Counted from the stretch's first letter, positions 34,295-43,825 are shown. The stretch: DNA of 64,000 nucleotides from Lachnoclostridium sp. An118 (GCF_002160985.1 NZ_NFLQ01000004.1:62001-126000), one strand, 5' to 3'. Notes: generated by a model not told the origin, from the letters alone. Translations and numbers: made by a program.

Positions 34295-35062
34295 ATGAAA
34301 GAAGTATTGAAGCTGGAACATATCCAGAAATATTATGGAAATGGTGGGAATATCACAAAGGCCATTCAGGACATCAGCTTTTCCGTTGAGGAAGGGGAAT
34401 TTGTGGGGATCATGGGCGCGTCCGGCTCCGGCAAGACTACCCTGCTCAACTGTATTTCCACCATTGATACCGTCAGCGCGGGGCATATTTATCTGGACGG
34501 AACCGATGTGACCGAAATCAATGAAAAGCAGATCGCACGGTTCCGCCGGGAAAACCTGGGCTTTGTGTTTCAGGATTTCAATTTGCTGGACACCCTGACC
34601 ATCTCCGAAAATATCGCCCTGGCGCTGACCATCAATAAGGTCCCCGCTGGCGAGATTGACAACCGGGTACGGGAAATGGTCGGGAAGCTGAACATCACGG
34701 ATATTCTGGACAAATACCCCTATCAGGTGTCCGGCGGCCAGAAGCAGCGGTGCGCCTGCGCCAGAGCCATCATCAACAATCCTAAGCTGATTTTGGCGGA
34801 CGAACCCACCGGCGCACTGGACAGCCATTCGTCTCAAATGCTTCTGTCCACGATACAGAGTATCAACGAAACCCTGGGAGCAACCATTTTGATGGTAACG
34901 CATGATGCCTTTTCCGCAAGCTATGCAAACCGTATCCTCTTTCTGCGGGACGGTGCGATCTTCACGGAAATCCGCAAAGGCGGCGATTCCCGAAGGACTT
35001 TCTTTAACAAGATTTTAGATGTCCTCACCATGATGGGAGGGGGCGTGAATGATGTACTTTAA
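34295..35062 (+). CDS. BceA-like ABC transporter ATPase, module 3
   Basis: 255 residues: Walker A (GASGSGKT), signature (VSGGQKQR), Walker B (LILADEPTGALD), VTHD. ATG 34295 is chosen for its spacing from AGAGGTG; an in-frame GTG (34286) overlaps that site. The 3' end overlaps the permease start (35049). The family couples ATP use to removal of bacitracin/lantibiotic-type inhibitors from membrane targets. Confidence 0.9.
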   Translation: MKEVLKLEHIQKYYGNGGNITKAIQDISFSVEEGEFVGIMGASGSGKTTLLNCISTIDTVSAGHIYLDGTDVTEINEKQIARFRRENLGFVFQDFNLLDTLTISENIALALTINKVPAGEIDNRVREMVGKLNITDILDKYPYQVSGGQKQRCACARAIINNPKLILADEPTGALDSHSSQMLLSTIQSINETLGATILMVTHDAFSASYANRILFLRDGAIFTEIRKGGDSRRTFFNKILDVLTMMGGGVNDVL

Positions 35063-37016
35063 ACTGGCTTATCGGAATATCCGCAGGAGCCTGCGGGATT
35101 ATATCATCTACTTTGTAACGCTCACTTTAACGGCAGCATTGATGTATTCTTTCCTGGCGTTGGGGTTCTCCCCGGACATTCTTGCCATGGCCGAGAATAT
35201 GTCCATACTCACCTCTGGTATTTTGATTTTATCGGTGCTGGTTGCATTGCTGTCCTCGTTCGTCGTTGGTTATGCCATCCGGTTTATGCTGGGCCAGCGC
35301 AGGAAGGAGTTCGCCGCCTATGAGCTGATGGGCATGGAAGTGAAAACCGTCCGAAATCTGTTCCTGGTGGAAAACGGCATCATTGGCGGAGCTGCCTTTC
35401 TGCTGGGTTCCCTTCTGGGAACCGGACTGTCCGGGTTTCTGAATCAGGTGGTTCAGAATATTTTTGAGGTGCCGCATCATTATCAGATCCTATTTTCCCT
35501 CCGCGCATGGGGAATGGCCCTTTTCTTTTTCATTCTGATGTATGGATTTGGGATGCTGCGCGCGGCAAAGGTCATCCGGCGCAGGAAAGTGATTGACCTG
35601 CTTTACGACAGCCGGAAGAATGAAGAAACCGGGTTCCGGCCTTTGCATCGGAGCGTACTGGCCTGTCTGCTCTCCCTTGCCGCAATGGTTGCGGGCGTGA
35701 TCCTGCTGGGAAAAGGACTGCACATTCAAACGAATGAGGCAATACTGTATTGGGGCGGGGGCTGCCTGCTGATCCTTACGGGTGTTTATGAGATGCACCG
35801 GAAAATCCCGATTTTACTTTACCAACTGGCAAAGCGGAATCCGCGCCGAAAGTACCGAGAAGAAAATCTGTTTTTTCTGGGGCAGATCGGCAGGCGCATC
35901 CAGTCTTCCGGGCGGACAATGGCTGTTGTAGCAATCCTGCTGACTGTTTCCCTTGCGACCATGTTTGTGGGATTGACAATGGGTGCGGGCTATAAGGCCA
36001 ACATGGAGGCGTATTACCCCTATGATGCCGGAGTAGCCATTGACGCGCCCTTAACCAAGGGAAGTTTGGATTCCGTCCGCTCCTTTGTAGCAGAACACTG
36101 CGAGGTAGAGGACAGCGTAACCTATTACCTGTATACGGTTCCCCATAAAGCGATTGAAGCCTTGTCCTTGTCCGACTACAACCACCTGCGGGAGATTCTG
36201 GGGCTTTCGCCTGTTCCTATGAACAGTAACGAGTTCCTGGTTCACTGTGATACATGGAACTACATGGACGGCATCCGTCAGGGGCTGGAACAGCAGCCGG
36301 AAATTACACTGAACGGCCGGACTTTGACTCCTGCGGAAACGCCGATCCGGACTGAACCGATGGAACAGTATCAAATGGCTGGAACCAAGGGATATGTCCT
36401 GGTTCTGCCGGACGAAGTGGCTTTCCAGCTATCCGGGGAGAAAATCCGTCTGGCAATGAAATTGGCGGATGGCGGATACCCGGAGCTGAAAAATGAGCTG
36501 AAGCAATTTCTGAACAGCGGCGAGTGGCAGCCGGACATTCAGCCCGGACAGGAACTGCCGGACCGGGTAACGATGGGGGTCACAGTAAAGGCATGGGGTG
36601 TTGCAAATTCTCTGACCGGATTCACCACCATCTCTTTCTGCGGCCTGTATCTGAGCATTATTTTTATCATTCTTTCCTGTGCGGTCCTGGCTTTTGAACA
36701 GCTTTCCGCCATAGACCAAAACCGGAAGAATTACGCGGTGATTGACCGGCTGGGGGTGTCGGGGCGCAGGCAGATTTCTTTGATTCACAGGGAACTGTCC
36801 ACTGTGTTCCTAATCCCGCTGTTTTTTCCAATCGTCCTTACCATCCTGCTGATTGTGGGGACACAATTCATTTTCGGGGAAGCAATTTTGCAGGAAGGGC
36901 TTGTGTTGTTCTATGGCGTGGTAACGATCCTGCTGTTCTGCGCTATATACCTGACCTATTTTTGCGCAACGATGTTTTTGTTCAAACGGGTTAATCTTCG
37001 GCCTGAAATGCGATGA
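35049..37016 (+). CDS. BceB-like ABC permease, module 3
   Basis: A 655-residue FtsX-type permease with about ten helices and one large extracellular domain (about 310-520) between helices seven and eight. It overlaps the ATPase gene by 14 bp. It is similar in length and layout to the module 1 permease at 7299 but not a recent copy. It probably acts as both resistance pump and sensor for the BceS-like kinase. A 94-bp repeat begins 4 bp after its stop codon. Confidence 0.88.
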   Translation: MMYFKLAYRNIRRSLRDYIIYFVTLTLTAALMYSFLALGFSPDILAMAENMSILTSGILILSVLVALLSSFVVGYAIRFMLGQRRKEFAAYELMGMEVKTVRNLFLVENGIIGGAAFLLGSLLGTGLSGFLNQVVQNIFEVPHHYQILFSLRAWGMALFFFILMYGFGMLRAAKVIRRRKVIDLLYDSRKNEETGFRPLHRSVLACLLSLAAMVAGVILLGKGLHIQTNEAILYWGGGCLLILTGVYEMHRKIPILLYQLAKRNPRRKYREENLFFLGQIGRRIQSSGRTMAVVAILLTVSLATMFVGLTMGAGYKANMEAYYPYDAGVAIDAPLTKGSLDSVRSFVAEHCEVEDSVTYYLYTVPHKAIEALSLSDYNHLREILGLSPVPMNSNEFLVHCDTWNYMDGIRQGLEQQPEITLNGRTLTPAETPIRTEPMEQYQMAGTKGYVLVLPDEVAFQLSGEKIRLAMKLADGGYPELKNELKQFLNSGEWQPDIQPGQELPDRVTMGVTVKAWGVANSLTGFTTISFCGLYLSIIFIILSCAVLAFEQLSAIDQNRKNYAVIDRLGVSGRRQISLIHRELSTVFLIPLFFPIVLTILLIVGTQFIFGEAILQEGLVLFYGVVTILLFCAIYLTYFCATMFLFKRVNLRPEMR

Positions 37017-37019
37017 AAA

Positions 37020-37113
37020 TTTGAATTGCTACAAAATTGAAGCAATTCAAGTTGGTTTCCTGTCGAAAAAGCAGGCGCTGGGACAATTCTGTGACTTTTT
37101 AGCGTTAAGATAA
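37020..37113 (+). repeat. 95-bp repeat, copy 1
   Basis: Nearly identical (five differences) to 43731-43825; both lie just after a permease gene. It contains a small inverted repeat (GAATTGCT/AGCAATTC). A diverged third copy of its right part lies at 37247-37305. It marks recombination or carries a shared regulatory sequence. Confidence 0.8.
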
Positions 37114-37114
37114 A

Positions 37115-37150
37115 TAATCTCTGATTGAACAAATGCGGGAGATGGGATAA
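37115..37150 (+). pseudogene. C-terminal remnant of an 800-residue type permease
   Basis: Reads NSLIEQMREMG and a stop, matching the last residues of permease B of module 2 (HSLIEQMRLVE). Nothing of the rest remains. A permease gene was probably lost here when modules were joined. Confidence 0.55.
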
Positions 37151-37246
37151 ACGCATTGATTTAGCGGGGCGGAGTGTGCTGCCCTGCTTTTTCCACCATT
37201 TCTCAAAGAAATTTTTTAAATGTCCGAGCGTTGTAACAATTCAGCC

Positions 37247-37305
37247 TGTTTTTCTGTCGAAATCAAAGGCACCTCGGAGATTTGTGTAACATTTGTAGCT
37301 TATGC
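37247..37305 (+). repeat. 95-bp repeat, diverged partial copy 3
   Basis: Aligns without gaps with the right half of copy 2 at about 70% identity (shared blocks CTGTCGAAA, then GTxACATTT). It lies just upstream of the double receiver gene, so it could hold that gene's promoter region. About 320 bp at 37017-37337 hold no intact gene. Confidence 0.45.
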
Positions 37306-37337
37306 TTGTGGTAAATCAATATTGGGGGTGAGGACAC

Positions 37338-38111
37338 ATGAAAAAGATACTGCTGATCGATGACAGCGACACCTATACATGGTGTCTGCAAAAATACTTA
37401 CAGCACCGGGGCTACTCGGTGAAAACGGCTTGTACGCTGAAAGAAGCGCGAGCTGCTATACAAGAGGAAATGCCGCTGGTGATCTGCTGTGATCTCGACC
37501 TGCCGGACGGTTCCGGCATGGACTTTCTGGACGAGGTGCGGGCCGCAGATAAGGAGATACCTTTTATACTGGCGTCCTGCCATGACAAAGACGACTACGA
37601 ACAGGAAGCCATGCGCCGAGGTGCGACGCTTTGCATGGATAAAATGAAAGGGATGTTATTGCAAGATAAGTTGGTGGAATATGCTTACAAGGCAACTACG
37701 GATATAATTCCGCCTACGTATCATAAGCTGTTGTACGTTTGTGCAGATGAAGGCAATGCCGGAGTATTCCGGGCAGCAATGCTACAAAAAGGCTTTAACC
37801 TTGTGTTAGTTACAAACCTTTTCGATGCGGAAAAACGTCTTGCAGAAGATACAGAAATAGAATTGATCCTTTCCGACATAAATTTTAGCGACGGTACAGC
37901 TCTTGACCTTTTCTTTGCAATCCGACAATTATCTGGCATTATCAACTTTGCAGATAGGAAATCAGATAACCTATTACCATTCTTTATTGTAACCGCTGAT
38001 GACGACCTTAAAACCGAGTACCAATATAGATACGAAGGAGTGAATGATTATTTTATATCCCCAGTTAATATTCCGGAGTTAATACGGCGTATCCTATTCT
38101 TTCTTGAATAA
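37338..38111 (+). CDS. Double receiver-domain protein without output domain
   Basis: 257 residues made of two receiver (CheY-like) domains. The first (1-120) has D8-D9, acceptor D52 in CCDLDLPDGSG and a Lys in MDKMKG. The second (about 128-257) keeps D180 in LSDINFSDG and a T in IVTADDD, but the acidic pocket is weak (VCADE) and the conserved Lys is replaced by Ser (YFISPVN). There is no DNA-binding or enzyme domain. ATG 37338 follows GGGGGTGAGG. It could act as phosphate sink or connector among the island's kinases; this is inference. Confidence 0.82.
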   Translation: MKKILLIDDSDTYTWCLQKYLQHRGYSVKTACTLKEARAAIQEEMPLVICCDLDLPDGSGMDFLDEVRAADKEIPFILASCHDKDDYEQEAMRRGATLCMDKMKGMLLQDKLVEYAYKATTDIIPPTYHKLLYVCADEGNAGVFRAAMLQKGFNLVLVTNLFDAEKRLAEDTEIELILSDINFSDGTALDLFFAIRQLSGIINFADRKSDNLLPFFIVTADDDLKTEYQYRYEGVNDYFISPVNIPELIRRILFFLE

Positions 38112-38158
38112 TCGGTGACTGTTTACAAACAAATTTTTATTATGGATTTGGTATCTAC

Positions 38159-38199
38159 CTGCTGGACGACGGCGAAGAAAAAATACCGTCGTTCAGCAG
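38159..38199. repeat. Recurring hairpin, copy 2
   Basis: CTGCTGGACGACGG (38159-38172) with its near-perfect complement at 38186-38199 (one G-U) and a purine-rich loop. It is the same element as at 23180 and 44399. It lies about 50 bp after the double receiver gene and may end its transcript. Confidence 0.6.
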
Positions 38200-38607
38200 C
38201 TATTTTCCCATGCCTGATTACATTACGGCGGCTTTGATAAAATCAAGGCCGCCGTCCTCTATGCCCTTATGAGAATGATGCCCTGACGCTGGAGGGATCG
38301 GCGGCCCATGGAGGGAGCCGCCATGAAGCAAAGAGCGTTTCGACATAATTCGCCAGGGAGTTTTCTGCCAAAAAAGTCTGACCGTCAACCGGTCTCCATC
38401 TGCTTGTGGACAGGCACTATCGTGGCTGGTTCACAAGTATCATAAGAGTTCTTTTTGCAGCTGTATTATTGCAGTTCTGGGAATTGTTTTGTACATTGCT
38501 TCCGCTTTTATTGCAAAAAAGACGATATACCATCGAGGAGTTAAAGCCTGAGAGTTAAATCGGTCTCTCGTAAGCTATTTGTTAGAAAGGGTGATTATAT
38601 TGAGTAT
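38200..38607. other. Decayed mobile DNA, no intact gene
   Basis: About 400 bp with remnants only: YGGFDKIKAAVLYALMRMMP then stop (about 38225-38286), overlapping a 13-bp hairpin at 38226-38254, and a hydrophobic fragment (AVLGIVLYIASAFIAKKT, about 38475-38530) like the end of a membrane protein. I assign no families. Confidence 0.4.
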
Positions 38608-38636
38608 TTCTTGAGAATTAAGTGATATGGTATAAT
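38608..38636 (+). promoter_or_regulatory. Promoter of regulator module 4
   Basis: TTCTTG (38608-38613), 17-bp spacer, TATAAT (38631-38636), 20 bp before the regulator ATG with AGAGGTG ribosome site between. It looks like a good constitutive promoter. Confidence 0.65.
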
Positions 38637-38655
38637 GGAAAAGAGGTGATAAACC

Positions 38656-39327
38656 ATGAGATCAAAAATATTGATTGTTGATGATGAACGCGGTATTGTC
38701 GATATGATAAAGAGCTATTTTCAAGCACAGTACGAAATTCTGACTGCATATAACGGCCAGGAAGCGCTCCAAAAGGCTGCTAACGGTCCTGATTTGATTT
38801 TGCTGGACATCAATATGCCGGATGTAGATGGGCTGACTGTATGCCAAAAAATACGGGATTATATCACTTGCCCCATTTTGTTTTTGACCGCCCGCATTGA
38901 GTCCAGCGATAAAATCATTGGCTTTCAGGCCGGGGCAGATGATTACATTGTAAAACCCTTTGACCTGGATGAATTAGGTGCGCGGGTTGCTGCGCACCTG
39001 CGGCGGGAGCAACGCCGCCAAAGTAATTCTACAGTTCGCTTTTTTGGTGAATTGGCATTAGATTACTCTGCCCGAACAGCGGCAATCAACAGTCAGAGCA
39101 TTCCATTGTCCAGGAGGGAGTTTGAAATCGTCGAGCTTCTTTCCCTCAATGCCGGACAGGTCTTTGACCGGGAACGGATCTATGAACTTGTATGGGGACT
39201 GGATGGAGACGGAAACAGCGATACGATTATGGAGCATGTTCGGAAAATACGGGCTAAATTTGCGGCACATACATTACACAATTATATTGAAACAGTTTGG
39301 GGGTGCGGGTATCGGTGGAACGGTTAA
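38656..39327 (+). CDS. OmpR-family response regulator, module 4
   Basis: 223 residues: receiver (D9-D10, acceptor D51 in LLDINMPDVDG, Lys in IVKPF) plus winged helix (about 128-222). ATG 38656 follows AGAGGTGATAAACC. The kinase start lies within its last codons. It most likely controls the ATPase/permease pair at 40510, whose leader carries a hairpin rather than an obvious palindromic operator. Confidence 0.9.
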   Translation: MRSKILIVDDERGIVDMIKSYFQAQYEILTAYNGQEALQKAANGPDLILLDINMPDVDGLTVCQKIRDYITCPILFLTARIESSDKIIGFQAGADDYIVKPFDLDELGARVAAHLRREQRRQSNSTVRFFGELALDYSARTAAINSQSIPLSRREFEIVELLSLNAGQVFDRERIYELVWGLDGDGNSDTIMEHVRKIRAKFAAHTLHNYIETVWGCGYRWNG

Positions 39328-40448
39328 AAACAAAATTCAAAAATTTGGGACTTCACAGAGCCTTTGTGTTTATAATTGCCACCAGCCTTTTATCCGCGTT
39401 TCTTTTGACATGGCTGACTATCTCAATTTGTGTCGATATACGCGAAAGTATCGCCCCCACCGGCGTTTACATTACCTATGATGAGTCAGGCAACAGAATT
39501 ATCACGCCTGCCCCTATTCCGACTGCGGAGGAACAACAACTCGCAAATATTGTGGAAAGCATACAATACATTTTGACGATTCTATATTCTAGCATGGCAA
39601 TGATTCTTTCCAGTACGGTATTTTACCGCTGTAAGCTCAAAAAACCTATACATAAATTACAGGCAAGTGCCGAAAGGATTATGAATCAGGATTTAGACTT
39701 TACGATTTCACCAGATGGTATGGATGAGATGGGCCAGCTTTGTATTGCCTTTGAAAAAATGAGAGTACAGCTAAAGCGCAATAATCAGGAATTGTGGCAG
39801 CAGGCGGAAGAACGGAAACGGCTCAATGCCGCATTTTCTCACGACCTACGAAATCCAATCACCGTTTTGAAAGGGACGGTAAAACTGATGCGGCAGGGCA
39901 TTCAGGATGAACAGACCATAGACCGGCTGGAAAGCTATACGCTACGGATCGAACAATATGTAGAGGCGATGAGCAGTGTTCAAAGGCTGGAGCAGCTTTC
40001 CGTCCATCCAAAAGCGATTGCGCTCTCCGTTTTACAAAGTGAATTACAGGAAACCGCACGGTTATTAGCCGGCACGAAAAAATATTCCCTGTCAATTCCA
40101 TCGGCTGGAGAAGTGGTTTTAGATCACGGCATTTTTCTCACGGTCGCAGAAAACCTCATTGGGAATGCGGCCCGGTTTGCAAAAAGCGAGCTGTCTATTG
40201 AAGTTGTTTTAGAAAACGGACATCTGCTTTTGAAAATATCAGATGATGGGCCGGGATACCCGCCTGCATTGATTGAGAATGGGCCAAAACCTTTTGAAAC
40301 CGCAAGCAGCAATTCCTCACATTTTGGGATGGGCCTTTACAACAGCCAGCTTTTATGTGAAAAACATGGGGGCAATTTGATTTTGGAAAATCAGACCCCG
40401 GTTGGAGCAACGGCCACCGCTGTTTTTCAATTATCTTTCAAACCTTGA
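39315..40448 (+). CDS. Sensor histidine kinase, module 4
   Basis: About 377 residues: a helix near residues 10-33, an extracellular segment of about 45 residues, a second helix (about 80-100), a HAMP-like linker, HisKA box (AAFSHDLRNPITVLKGT, His about residue 176), then N box (AENLIGNAARFAK) and G boxes (DDGPGYP, FGMGLYNSQLL). Unlike the module 2 and 3 kinases it has a real extracellular loop, so it may sense a ligand directly. The start is taken as GTG 39315, overlapping the regulator end; no strong ribosome site is seen. Confidence 0.87.
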   Translation: MERLKTKFKNLGLHRAFVFIIATSLLSAFLLTWLTISICVDIRESIAPTGVYITYDESGNRIITPAPIPTAEEQQLANIVESIQYILTILYSSMAMILSSTVFYRCKLKKPIHKLQASAERIMNQDLDFTISPDGMDEMGQLCIAFEKMRVQLKRNNQELWQQAEERKRLNAAFSHDLRNPITVLKGTVKLMRQGIQDEQTIDRLESYTLRIEQYVEAMSSVQRLEQLSVHPKAIALSVLQSELQETARLLAGTKKYSLSIPSAGEVVLDHGIFLTVAENLIGNAARFAKSELSIEVVLENGHLLLKISDDGPGYPPALIENGPKPFETASSNSSHFGMGLYNSQLLCEKHGGNLILENQTPVGATATAVFQLSFKP

Positions 40449-40471
40449 GCGATTTTTGAGATTTCTATTCT

Positions 40472-40512
40472 ACACTCTCCTTACACCACAAGTTAAGGAG
40501 AGTGTTTTTATG
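40472..40512 (+). promoter_or_regulatory. Hairpin hiding the ribosome site of the module 4 ATPase
   Basis: A perfect 12-bp inverted repeat (ACACTCTCCTTA at 40472-40483; complement at 40494-40505) includes the only Shine-Dalgarno sequence (AAGGAG) in its right arm, followed by TTTTT and the ATG at 40510. The stem would block translation and also resembles an intrinsic terminator ending at the start codon. Confidence 0.7.
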
Positions 40513-41184
40513 AATATTGAAGCAAAAGATTTATCTAAAGTCTATGGCAGCGGCGAAAACCGGGTTGTGGCTTTGGATCATGCGAATCTGGACATCGTTT
40601 CCAGTGATTTTATCTCGATTATGGGACCGTCCGGCAGCGGCAAAAGCACGCTGCTCCACCTGCTTTCCGGTTTGGACAGACCCACATCCGGCAGCCTGAC
40701 CTATGACGGAAAAGACATTTACAGTTACAGCGACAAAGAGCTGTCCGCCTTTCGCCGCAGGCGGATCGGGTTTATTTTTCAGCAATTCAACCTGCTTCCC
40801 GTTCTGACCGCAAAAGAGAATATTATCATGCCCCTTTTGCTGGATAAGCAGCAGCCGGACGAGGCGTACTTAAAGCAGCTCACCGAACTGCTTGGTATTC
40901 AAGGGCGTCTGGACCATCTGCCCCATGAACTATCCGGCGGCCAGCAGCAGCGAGTGGCGATTGCCCGCGCTTTGATTGCAAAGCCGGATGTGATCTTTGC
41001 GGATGAACCTACCGGGAATTTGGACAGCAAAAGCGGCGGCGAGGTTATGGAACTGCTTCAGGGTGTGTGGAAAAAGATGGGGAAGGCGCTTGTTGTCATT
41101 ACCCATGACATCCGCATTGCACGGATGGCAGACCGCCAGTTCCAGATTGTAGACGGCATTCTCTCGGAGGTGACAGTAAGATGA
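40510..41184 (+). CDS. ABC transporter ATPase, module 4 (MacB-like)
   Basis: 224 residues: Walker A (GPSGSGKS), signature (LSGGQQQR), Walker B ([12 protein letters not shown]), ITHD. It serves the FtsX-type permease whose ATG overlaps its stop. ATG 40510 is the only start with a ribosome site; the upstream open frame reaches back into the kinase gene. Expression is probably limited by the leader hairpin at 40472. Confidence 0.9.
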   Translation: MNIEAKDLSKVYGSGENRVVALDHANLDIVSSDFISIMGPSGSGKSTLLHLLSGLDRPTSGSLTYDGKDIYSYSDKELSAFRRRRIGFIFQQFNLLPVLTAKENIIMPLLLDKQQPDEAYLKQLTELLGIQGRLDHLPHELSGGQQQRVAIARALIAKPDVIFADEPTGNLDSKSGGEVMELLQGVWKKMGKALVVITHDIRIARMADRQFQIVDGILSEVTVR

Positions 41185-43673
41185 AATCCTATCGGGCATT
41201 GGTAATCAAAGAACTGTTTGCACAAAGAGTAACTTCTGTTCTGATCCTCATTGCGGTTATGCTGTCCACGATGATGACAACCGTTGTCGGGCAGTCTCTC
41301 GGTGTCCTGACGGCCATGCGGGAGCAACAGGCAATCGCGCTTGGAGGGAGCCGCTATGCGACATTTTTGCAAATGGACGCCGATCAGCTCCATGCGATGC
41401 AGCAGGATGAACGGCTCTCTTATGTAGGAGCCTCTATTTATCTGGGCAGTCTGGAGCTTTCGCCCTCCCTTACTTTAGGGCTGACGGAATATTTGGATGA
41501 TAATGCTGAAATTTACCCGTCCAACACCAGAATAAAGGAGGGCAGACTGCCACAGGGACCGATGGAAATTGCTCTGCCGGAAGATGTCCTGCAATATTTA
41601 GGTTTTGATGGCGAGATTGGCGATACAATCCATCTTTCTCTAAAAAAAATACTTCGCCATAATATTGCCGACAGCTATTCGTACACGGCAGAGTTTGTCT
41701 TAACAGGCATCCTTGAAAGCAATTATCTGGGATATACAAACGGTACGGTCACAGGGGTTGCCGGTGAAGGAACCGCCCAGCAAATCCTTCCGCAATCCCA
41801 TATCTACTATAATGTGGATATACGAACCGCGGACAAGGCGAATTTCCAATCTGTTGTAAACAGTATCGAAAAACAGCTTCAAATCCACGAACTGGATACC
41901 AGCTACAATATTGTGTATCTAAACGCAATGGGGATCTCCTATACTGCGGACTCCGAGGACGCAAATGATACTGGCTTTTCGTTTATGGCCGCTGCAGGGG
42001 TATTAGTCGCCTTTCTGATCCTGCTGGCTGCGGGGCTTGTGATCTACAATATTTTGAAAATCTCTGTATCCAAGCGGATAAAAGGTTACGGAACGCTCCG
42101 GGCGATTGGCGGAGAAAAAGGCCAGCTTTATCAAATCGTTGTGATTGAAGTCATTTTGCTATGTGTGGTCGGTATTCCTGTTGGTATGCTCCTTGGTTCT
42201 TTCAGCGCCAGCGGGATTTTGGCAGCGGCGACCGGGCTGGTTTCCCCGGAACTCTTTTTAGTTCAAAATACTTCGGAACTTCAGGCGTTGATTGCAGAAA
42301 ACAGTTCTCTGAAGGGGCTTTCGTTGGTTATCAGCGGTGCGGTTACTTTGGCCTTTGCAATGTTTGCCGCATTGCCAGCCGCCCGGTCTGCCGCAAAAGT
42401 ATCCCCGATCACGGCAATGTCTGGAACGAACCTGAAAATTCACCGCAGAAAACGGAAAGCTAAAAAAATCCATTGCTTTGAATCCTATTATGCGCGGCTG
42501 AATCTGAAAAGAAATAGAGGGCGGACAGCAATCACCGTCTTGTCCCTCATCATGAGTATTACCGTATTTATCGCTTTGCAGGGGTTTACAACGATCCTGA
42601 ATGCAGCCAGCACCCTCCAGGAAAATCACCTGGGAGATTATCAGATTACGAATGAAACGGTTGGATTTTCCGAGGACGCTTTGATTGAGCTGCAAAACAA
42701 CGAAGCTGTTCAAAGTGTGGCCGCTATTCAATTCTCCCTGTACGAACAGAATGAGGCGGGGCAGCCTGATGGCGTTGACATTGGCTTTTCATTAAATCCC
42801 GGCGAGACTTTTCAGGTTGTCGGCCTTAATGATGAATATTGGGATCATTTCATGGGTGCAAAATTGTCCGAAGATCAGATGGAACAACTGAAATCGGGAA
42901 ATGCCTGTGTAGTACGCAATCCAATTCCGATCAGTTATGGCGATGAAGTGTTGGAATTTACAAGTATTGGAGCTGGTACGACTATCCGTGTTGCAGGTAC
43001 AGATTTAGAAGTAATAGAAACACTGGATGGCTATGCAGGCTATCTTGGTATCGGAAACGACGGTTTTACAAATGGCGTTCAGGTGATCGTTAGTGACAGC
43101 ATTTACGAACAGCTAACAGGAAAAAACACCTATTCCGAGTTATTGCCCACGCTGAATGAGGGCGCAGACCGGGAAACCTTCGACATCTTTGTTGAGGAAT
43201 TTTGTAAGCAGTCGCCGGGAACAACTTTCTTATCGTATGAAGAAACGGACCAGCAGTTAAAAGAGAGTTTTGCTCAAATTCAAATGCTGGCATGGGGCCT
43301 GATCCTTTTTGTCGGCCTGATTGGTATTCTCAATATCATCAATACCGTTTACACAAATATCCACACCAGAGTAACGGAAATTGGTATGCAACGGGCGATT
43401 GGCATGAGCGCCGGTAGCCTCTATAAAACTTTCCTTTGGGAAGGCGCATATTACGGGATCATTGCTTCTGTGATCGGCAGTGTTTTAGGATATATTTGTA
43501 CGATTTTCATTGAGGCAGCTACCAGCGATACCCTCCAGCTTGTCGCAATCCCTATATTGCCTATGCTTGAAGCTGCGCTTTTGGCAATAGGAGCCTGTCT
43601 GCTGGCAACAGCGATTCCTTTACGGAAGATTTCCAAGATGAGCATTGTGGATTCGATTGAAACGGTGGAATAG
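41181..43673 (+). CDS. FtsX-family ABC permease, module 4
   Basis: An 830-residue permease with a duplicated MacB/FtsX layout: N-terminal helix (about 14-36), extracellular domain, three helices (about 275-400), a second helix/extracellular unit (from about 445) and three C-terminal helices. It overlaps the ATPase gene by four bases. It is related in layout to the module 2 permeases, but here a single permease is present. It probably handles peptides or lipids at the membrane; substrate unknown. Confidence 0.87.
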   Translation: MKSYRALVIKELFAQRVTSVLILIAVMLSTMMTTVVGQSLGVLTAMREQQAIALGGSRYATFLQMDADQLHAMQQDERLSYVGASIYLGSLELSPSLTLGLTEYLDDNAEIYPSNTRIKEGRLPQGPMEIALPEDVLQYLGFDGEIGDTIHLSLKKILRHNIADSYSYTAEFVLTGILESNYLGYTNGTVTGVAGEGTAQQILPQSHIYYNVDIRTADKANFQSVVNSIEKQLQIHELDTSYNIVYLNAMGISYTADSEDANDTGFSFMAAAGVLVAFLILLAAGLVIYNILKISVSKRIKGYGTLRAIGGEKGQLYQIVVIEVILLCVVGIPVGMLLGSFSASGILAAATGLVSPELFLVQNTSELQALIAENSSLKGLSLVISGAVTLAFAMFAALPAARSAAKVSPITAMSGTNLKIHRRKRKAKKIHCFESYYARLNLKRNRGRTAITVLSLIMSITVFIALQGFTTILNAASTLQENHLGDYQITNETVGFSEDALIELQNNEAVQSVAAIQFSLYEQNEAGQPDGVDIGFSLNPGETFQVVGLNDEYWDHFMGAKLSEDQMEQLKSGNACVVRNPIPISYGDEVLEFTSIGAGTTIRVAGTDLEVIETLDGYAGYLGIGNDGFTNGVQVIVSDSIYEQLTGKNTYSELLPTLNEGADRETFDIFVEEFCKQSPGTTFLSYEETDQQLKESFAQIQMLAWGLILFVGLIGILNIINTVYTNIHTRVTEIGMQRAIGMSAGSLYKTFLWEGAYYGIIASVIGSVLGYICTIFIEAATSDTLQLVAIPILPMLEAALLAIGACLLATAIPLRKISKMSIVDSIETVE

Positions 43674-43730
43674 AAGAACTTGGAACCACTCTGTTTTCCC
43701 TATTTCTCCTGACTGCTTTATGAGGATTAC

Positions 43731-43825
43731 TTTGAATTGCTACAAAATTGAAGCAATTTAAGTTGGTTTCCTGTCGAAAAAAGCAGACGCTGGGACAATT
43801 CTGTGACATTTTAGCTTTAAGATAA
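43731..43825 (+). repeat. 95-bp repeat, copy 2
   Basis: The partner of 37020-37113 with about 95% identity. It begins 58 bp after the module 4 permease stop codon. The two copies bracket the double receiver and module 4, so recombination between them could delete or duplicate 6.7 kb. Confidence 0.8.
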
